From Syntrophobacterales bacterium (lineage in GTDB: Bacteria; Desulfobacterota; Desulfobaccia; Desulfobaccales; 0-14-0-80-60-11), in assembly GCA_020052215.1 (NCBI GenBank), contig JAGVPN010000239.1:1-9404 (forward strand): a DNA stretch of 9,404 bases, read 5' to 3'. The notes below the pieces were generated by a model, which searched no databases, was not told the DNA's origin, and worked only from the letters and a program-made list of their open reading frames with translations. Below, one piece after another: positions 5,936 through 9,404 of this stretch. Position numbers and translations under genes: made by a program. Position 1 is the stretch's first letter; each line of letters begins with the position of its first letter.

Positions 5936-6829
5936 ATGCGGACCTTTCAGGAGATCAAAGAAAATTACCGGTTCTCGGAACCGGACATTGAGACCTTAAA
6001 AGGCTTGTTGCCGGTGGTTTCGCCCCACGTTGAGGCCATGGTGTCGGATTTCTACAACCTGTTCCTCAGCATCCCCGACGCCGCCAGGTTTCTGAAAGAT
6101 GAAACCAAGCTGGCCCGGCTGCGGGCGCAGCATCAGCAGTGGCTGCTGGCCCTGTTTCAGGGTCCCTATGACGAGCGCTACTTCCAGCGCCTGCAGCGCA
6201 TCGGCCAGGCCCACGTGCACATCGGCTTGTCGGCCCACTTCGTTTACGTGGGGATGAATCTGATCCGCCGGCGCCTGCACCGGATCATTGAGACGGAGGT
6301 GGACCTCCGGCAGCGGGAGGGCGCGTTCAAGGCGGTGGAAAAGATCCTGGACCTGAACCTGGACATCATCGCCCGGACCTACCATGAAGAAGAGCTCCGC
6401 CGGGTCTTTCTCTCCCACAAGCTGGACTCCGCGTTGATCCGCTTTTCCCAGCGCTTCACCTTCGGCCTCAATATCCTCCTGGTGGTGGGCCTCCTGGGCC
6501 TGTCTTTAGGGGCGGTGGGCCTCGTGGTCCAGGACGTGCTCCACATCATCCAGGGGAATCTCACCCAAGGCCTGGTGGGCGCCATGGGCTCGGTGCTGAT
6601 CCTCTGGGTGGTCATCGAATTGCTGGACATGGAGATCGACCGCCTCCGGGGCGGCGCCTTCAAGCTCCAACTCTTTGTGGGTTTGGCCCTGGTGGCCTTT
6701 ATCCGCAAGGTGCTGGTGTCCTCCCTGGGCTCCCACGACCTGTGGACCGAAGGGCTTTATCTGGCGGGCATTTTGGTGTGCGGCGTGATCTTCTGGCTGG
6801 TGTCCCGGGCCGAAGAGGCCAAAAAGTAA
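5936..6829 (+). CDS. Protoglobin-domain haem sensor fused to PsiE-like membrane domain
   Basis: The protein has 297 residues from ATG 5936, with GGAG (5924-5927) 8 bases upstream. An in-frame TTG at 5930 lies too close to that site. Residues ~1-160 resemble the protoglobin fold of globin-coupled sensors: NYRFSEPDIETLKGL, then FYNLF with Tyr40 at the expected B10 position. Next comes RIGQAHVHIGL with His93 as likely proximal haem ligand, and FVYVGMNLIRRRL. Residues ~170-297 contain four membrane helices: FTFGLNILLVVGLLGLSLGA, LVGAMGSVLILWVVIELL, LQLFVGLALVAFIRKVLV, and a last one near LAGILVCGVIFWLV. The stretch VVIELLDMEIDRL and ALVAFIRKVLV match the PsiE (phosphate-starvation-inducible) family. 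I infer an O2/NO/redox sensor acting at the membrane. There is no kinase, cyclase or methyl-accepting domain, so the output is unknown. It appears to be monocistronic. Confidence 0.83.
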   Translation: MRTFQEIKENYRFSEPDIETLKGLLPVVSPHVEAMVSDFYNLFLSIPDAARFLKDETKLARLRAQHQQWLLALFQGPYDERYFQRLQRIGQAHVHIGLSAHFVYVGMNLIRRRLHRIIETEVDLRQREGAFKAVEKILDLNLDIIARTYHEEELRRVFLSHKLDSALIRFSQRFTFGLNILLVVGLLGLSLGAVGLVVQDVLHIIQGNLTQGLVGAMGSVLILWVVIELLDMEIDRLRGGAFKLQLFVGLALVAFIRKVLVSSLGSHDLWTEGLYLAGILVCGVIFWLVSRAEEAKK

Positions 6830-7069
6830 TCCTCTCCCTTTGAAGCCAATACCCCCCACCGAGTCACCGGCCAACCGGGTCCGGGGGGCCAATCCATAAA
6901 TTAAAGCCCGGAACTGGTTTTGTCGATACGGATAAGCAAGGAAAGATTTTTCCCCTCCAATACCCCGATTTCAGGGAAGATGAGGCCTGCCTCCAGATAA
7001 GGCGGAAAATTTATCCGGCGCGGTTCTGGTTTTTCCGGCTCGGTAAAACTTGGTCAAAGGATTATTAAG
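6830..7069. other. intergenic gap with a possible hairpin
   Basis: I see no gene here. A GC-rich hairpin (6852-6888: CCCCCC against GGGGGG, with an inner CCGG/CCGG hairpin) could slow or stop transcription after the globin gene, but no T-run follows. No convincing promoter for the next gene was found, although the region becomes AT-richer from 6890. Confidence 0.45.
6852..6888 (+). terminator. possible weak terminator after the globin-PsiE gene
   Basis: C6 (6852-6857) pairs with G6 (6883-6888), with an inner CCGG-CCAA-CCGG hairpin (6867-6878). It is placed 20 bases after the stop codon. The absence of a U-tract makes intrinsic termination doubtful. Confidence 0.3.
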
Positions 7070-7537
7070 ATGGGCGCGACCTTCCGTGATCTTATTCAAA
7101 AAGCCATGGCCATCGAGTCAAAAATGGCTGATTTTTATGAAAAAATGGCAACCAAGGCCACAACTCTGGAAACCCGCGAGGTTTTTAAGATTTTGGCCGG
7201 GGAAGAGAAAGAACACCGAGTTTTATTGGAAAACTATTTGGAGAAAGGTGAATTTCCCTCAATTCCCTCGGTGGGGGAAGCCGATCTTGAGCCGATGTTA
7301 AAGGTGGTCACGTCAATCACCCCTGATATGGCTCCCGCCGATGCCCTGGCCTTCGCCATCAGGTCGGAAGAGTATCAACATAGGTTCTATAAAAAGTTAG
7401 CGCAGGAATATCCCCCCGGCTGGACCCAAAACTTTCTGAAGAGATTGGCAGATATGGAACTGGTCCATAAAGAGAAAGTTGAAAAGTTGCACCGGTGGTT
7501 TTCTCGTTTTCAGGAGCAGTTGATAACGGATACGTAA
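7070..7537 (+). CDS. Rubrerythrin/ferritin-like diiron protein
   Basis: The protein has 155 residues from ATG 7070, with AAAGGA (7056-7061) 8 bases upstream. It is a four-helix bundle with two half-sites typical of the rubrerythrin family. Helix 1 has Glu16 (AIESKMADFYEKM) and helix 2 has E-x2-H at Glu46/His49 (AGEEKEH). Helix 3 has Glu100/Glu101 (IRSEEYQHRFY) and helix 4 has E-x2-H at Glu130/His133 (MELVHKEK). There is no C-terminal rubredoxin (no Cys pairs), so it is the short form. Such proteins detoxify peroxide or store/oxidise iron in anaerobes; which of these applies cannot be told. Codon use and GC are lower than in neighbouring genes. It ends 10 bases from the end of the convergent kinase gene. 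Confidence 0.87.
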   Translation: MGATFRDLIQKAMAIESKMADFYEKMATKATTLETREVFKILAGEEKEHRVLLENYLEKGEFPSIPSVGEADLEPMLKVVTSITPDMAPADALAFAIRSEEYQHRFYKKLAQEYPPGWTQNFLKRLADMELVHKEKVEKLHRWFSRFQEQLITDT

Positions 7538-7547
7538 AGGTTATTCT

Positions 7548-8711
7548 TCATCCCGACCCCGGTTCCGGGGTCGACGGGGCGGCAGGGGCCTCGGGCGGAG
7601 CGCTGGGCGGAACCTCGTCTGCCACTTCCGGCCGGTCCGTGAAGCGGTGCGGCAGCCGGATGGTCACGGTGGTGCCCCGGCCCACCTTGCTCTCCAGGGT
7701 GATGACCCCCCGGTGTTCGTCGACGATCTGGCGCACGAACACCATGCCTAAGCCGGTACCGCCGATCTTGGTGGTATAAAACGGCACAAACACCTTCTCC
7801 ACCACTTCCTGGGGCATCCCCCGGCCCGTATCCTGGATAACCAACACCGCGAATTGTTGCTCTTTGGCGGTGCGCACCAGCACGGTCCCCCCCCGGGGGG
7901 TGGCCTCCACCGCGTTGCGCACCAGATGGGCCAGGGCCACCTTCAGCAGATGCTTGTTGAAGCGCCCCACCAGCGCCTCGGAGCAGAGTTCCGCCACCAG
8001 GGTAAGGTTCTTGGCTTTCAACTCCGGGAGCAGGAGATCCAGGGTGCTCCGGACGATGACGTTCAGGTCCTCCTGGGCGAAAAACGAGGTCTTTCTCATG
8101 GCCAGGGTCTCGAAGCGCTCCACCATCTGCTCGATGCGCTTGGCCTCCTCGGCGATGGCCGTGGCCCAGGCCCGGCTGGGGTCGTCTTCGTCCGTCTTCC
8201 GCAAGAGGCGGTGGCTGAAGCCGCCGATGACGTGCAGGGGATTGCGGATGCCGTGGGCCATCCCCAGGGCCATCTCCGACATGGTGCGCTCCATCACCAG
8301 GGCTTCCATCTCCCGGTTGAGGGCCAGGATTTCGTGACTGGTCTCTTCCAGATGGTGATGATCCGCCTCCATGCGCCGGTACAGCCGCTGAATCCGGTGA
8401 AAAAACAAGGTGATGGCCGCGACGGTCACATAAACCACGGTATCGAAGCCGCCGAAAATCCGCTGGGCCAGCGCCAGGTTGGGAAAATCCCAGTAAGTGA
8501 TGAGATCATGCAGGGTATGGGAAATCAGGTGGCTGACGGAAAAAATCAAAAAGGCCATGGCCAGCCAGTTGAGGAACAGCCACAGGGCATTTTCCGGGTC
8601 CTGATCCACCAGTCGCCAGCTCAGGCGCAGGGAGAGGATGGCCAAAATCAGGACGATGAGCGCGCTCAGGTATTCCAGGATCCAGAGGGTAGCCAGGGGC
8701 AGAGTGACCAT
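7548..8711 (-). CDS. Membrane sensor histidine kinase (HisKA/HATPase)
   Basis: The protein has 387 residues. The N-terminus has three membrane helices (about 5-31, 42-65, 86-105), with His61, His65 and His68 at the end of helix 2. A coiled-coil linker (about 108-145) follows, with no PAS or HAMP domain recognisable. The phospho-acceptor region is MALGMAHGIRNPLHVIGG with His153; the residue after it is Gly154 (codon at 8252-8250), where most HisKA kinases have Glu. The ATP domain is complete: N-box LVRNAVEA (Asn266), DTGRGMP (Asp294), VFVPFYTTK, GGTGLGM (about 317-323). A Pro/Ala-rich tail (368-387) ends the protein. The ATG directly follows the TAG of the upstream membrane-protein gene (8712-8714), so they are translationally coupled. 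No response regulator is in the window. Confidence 0.92.
   Translation of the reverse strand: MVTLPLATLWILEYLSALIVLILAILSLRLSWRLVDQDPENALWLFLNWLAMAFLIFSVSHLISHTLHDLITYWDFPNLALAQRIFGGFDTVVYVTVAAITLFFHRIQRLYRRMEADHHHLEETSHEILALNREMEALVMERTMSEMALGMAHGIRNPLHVIGGFSHRLLRKTDEDDPSRAWATAIAEEAKRIEQMVERFETLAMRKTSFFAQEDLNVIVRSTLDLLLPELKAKNLTLVAELCSEALVGRFNKHLLKVALAHLVRNAVEATPRGGTVLVRTAKEQQFAVLVIQDTGRGMPQEVVEKVFVPFYTTKIGGTGLGMVFVRQIVDEHRGVITLESKVGRGTTVTIRLPHRFTDRPEVADEVPPSAPPEAPAAPSTPEPGSG
7554..7573. repeat. perfect hairpin at the convergent gene ends
   Basis: CGACCCCGG (7554-7562) and CCGGGGTCG (7565-7573) are exact reverse complements around TT. The hairpin sits inside the last codons of the kinase gene and just after the stop of the diiron protein gene. 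It could act on transcripts of both strands, but no T-run follows on either side. Confidence 0.5.
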
Positions 8712-9173
8712 CTATTCGGCTCCCGGCTTGCGCACCAGGGCCTTCAGGCCCAGATAAAACATCAGGAAGGCCGGCACTAACAGGATGGAGTGGTCGATCT
8801 TGGTAATATAAACCAGCCAGGTTTGGAAATCATCCATGGCGAGCCGCCGGCCCCAGCCCTGGCCCAGGATGACCGGATTTTCCAGGGTCCAGTCGGCCCA
8901 GTGGCCCACGAAGGCGTCGAGGTTCCATAAGGCGAAAAGCGCCCAGGCCCACACCAGGAGCCGAAAGCCGCGAAATTTTTGCAGATTGGCATGAAAAATT
9001 TCATAGATGAAAAAGAGCATGGACAGGAAAAACAGCAGGTGGGCAGTCTGGTGGACATAGGACCCTTGGGTGCTAAATTGGTGCCAGGTGACCCATTGGG
9101 CCAGAACCTGCCGGGGCGAGAAGAGGACGAGGACGAAAACCGCAGGGCAAATCTGGAATATCCGACGCCTCAT
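8712..9173 (-). CDS. small polytopic membrane protein, first gene of kinase operon, unknown function
   Basis: The protein has 153 residues from ATG 9173 (minus). It starts with a signal-like segment (MRRRIFQICPAVFVLVLFSP, possible cleavage near VLAQW). Three membrane helices follow, about 42-62 (AHLLFFLSMLFFIYEIF), 70-90 (LLVWAWALFALW) and 128-146 (SILLVPAFLMFYLGL). His residues at 31, 41, 45, 61, 91 and 128 sit at or near helix ends, with many Trp, which could suit haem, metal or quinone binding; this is inference. I do not recognise a family. Its stop abuts the start of the histidine kinase gene, so it is probably a co-sensor or signal-input partner. Only a weak ribosome site (GAGG about 11 bases upstream) is seen. 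Confidence 0.82.
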   Translation of the reverse strand: MRRRIFQICPAVFVLVLFSPRQVLAQWVTWHQFSTQGSYVHQTAHLLFFLSMLFFIYEIFHANLQKFRGFRLLVWAWALFALWNLDAFVGHWADWTLENPVILGQGWGRRLAMDDFQTWLVYITKIDHSILLVPAFLMFYLGLKALVRKPGAE

Positions 9174-9197
9174 GGGGGTTAGGCCTCACTTGATTTT

Positions 9198-9226
9198 ATT
9201 GTGCGCATCTTCGAAGGGATTGTCAA
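9198..9226 (-). promoter_or_regulatory. sigma-70-type promoter of the membrane protein/kinase operon
   Basis: On the minus strand a perfect TTGACA (9226-9221) is followed after exactly 17 bases by CACAAT (9203-9198), a four-of-six match to TATAAT. Transcription would start near 9191, giving a leader of about 18 bases before ATG 9173. Confidence 0.6.
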
Positions 9227-9247
9227 TCCGCGGCGGATAATTTGTTG

Positions 9248-9265
9248 TCCGGGGCAGGCCCCGGA
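9248..9265. repeat. short perfect palindrome upstream of the kinase operon
   Basis: TCCGGGGC and GCCCCGGA are exact reverse complements around AG. It lies just upstream of the kinase operon promoter; it may be a regulator site or simply a hairpin. Confidence 0.4.
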
Positions 9266-9356
9266 TCTTGGGGGCAGTTCCACCTGGGCCTTTGCCCTAC
9301 CCGTAATACCAAGTTGCCGTCATAGAGGTAATTCTGGCTTTATGATCGCAACCACC

Positions 9357-9384
9357 GTAGGGGCGGTTCGCGAACCGCCCCTAC
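9357..9384. repeat. perfect 28-bp palindromic repeat
   Basis: The 14-base arm GTAGGGGCGGTTCG is followed directly by its exact reverse complement. Palindromes of this type recur in intergenic DNA of many bacteria. The rest of 9227-9404 holds no gene I can support. Confidence 0.75.
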
Positions 9385-9404
9385 AATTCGGATTATTACT
9401 TGTT

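Noticed and set aside
7854..8780. Long plus-strand frame opposite the histidine kinase
   Set aside because: It is antisense to a gene with all kinase motifs; its Gly/His/Gln-rich composition is typical of a shadow frame in GC-rich DNA.

Overview
The window looks like a GC-rich, probably anaerobic Gram-negative bacterium. My best guess is a Desulfobacterota (former Deltaproteobacteria) relative. This is inferred from the lipoprotein machinery (lnt and a lipoprotein protease), a rubrerythrin-type ferritin-like protein, a protoglobin, and several families of short intergenic palindromes. It is not proven by any marker gene.

Left part (1-2699): the 3' end of a bacterial S-adenosylmethionine decarboxylase gene (speD) runs directly into a corC/ybeX-type CBS-domain gene. 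In many Proteobacteria corC sits next to lnt. Here the two are separated by about 1.4 kb of AT-richer DNA. That stretch holds a promoter-like sequence, a DUF4145-type gene whose N-terminal zinc ribbon appears split by a frameshift, and a 273-bp element. The element has 34-bp perfect inverted ends that flank the decayed start of a REP-associated tyrosine transposase (RAYT) gene.

Middle part (2700-5935): lnt (apolipoprotein N-acyltransferase, catalytic Glu/Lys/Cys all present) has a TATAAT so close to its ATG that a leaderless transcript is possible. It is followed by a two-gene unit: a small exported protein of unknown function, overlapping by ATGA an M48-family zinc-protease lipoprotein. A strong intrinsic terminator and a degenerate inverted repeat fill the next gap.

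Right part (5936-9404): a protoglobin haem domain fused to a PsiE-like four-helix membrane domain; a rubrerythrin/ferritin-like diiron protein; and, convergent with it, a minus-strand two-gene operon. That operon encodes a small polytopic membrane protein and a membrane histidine kinase with a Gly in place of the usual acidic residue after the phospho-accepting His. The operon has a good sigma-70-type promoter. The window ends with intergenic DNA containing a perfect 28-bp palindrome.

The genes suggest envelope maintenance (CorC, Lnt, M48 lipoprotein) on the left and oxygen/redox sensing or protection (globin, diiron protein, sensor kinase) on the right. The most unusual items are the globin-PsiE fusion, the kinase with its membrane partner, and the island that splits corC from lnt.
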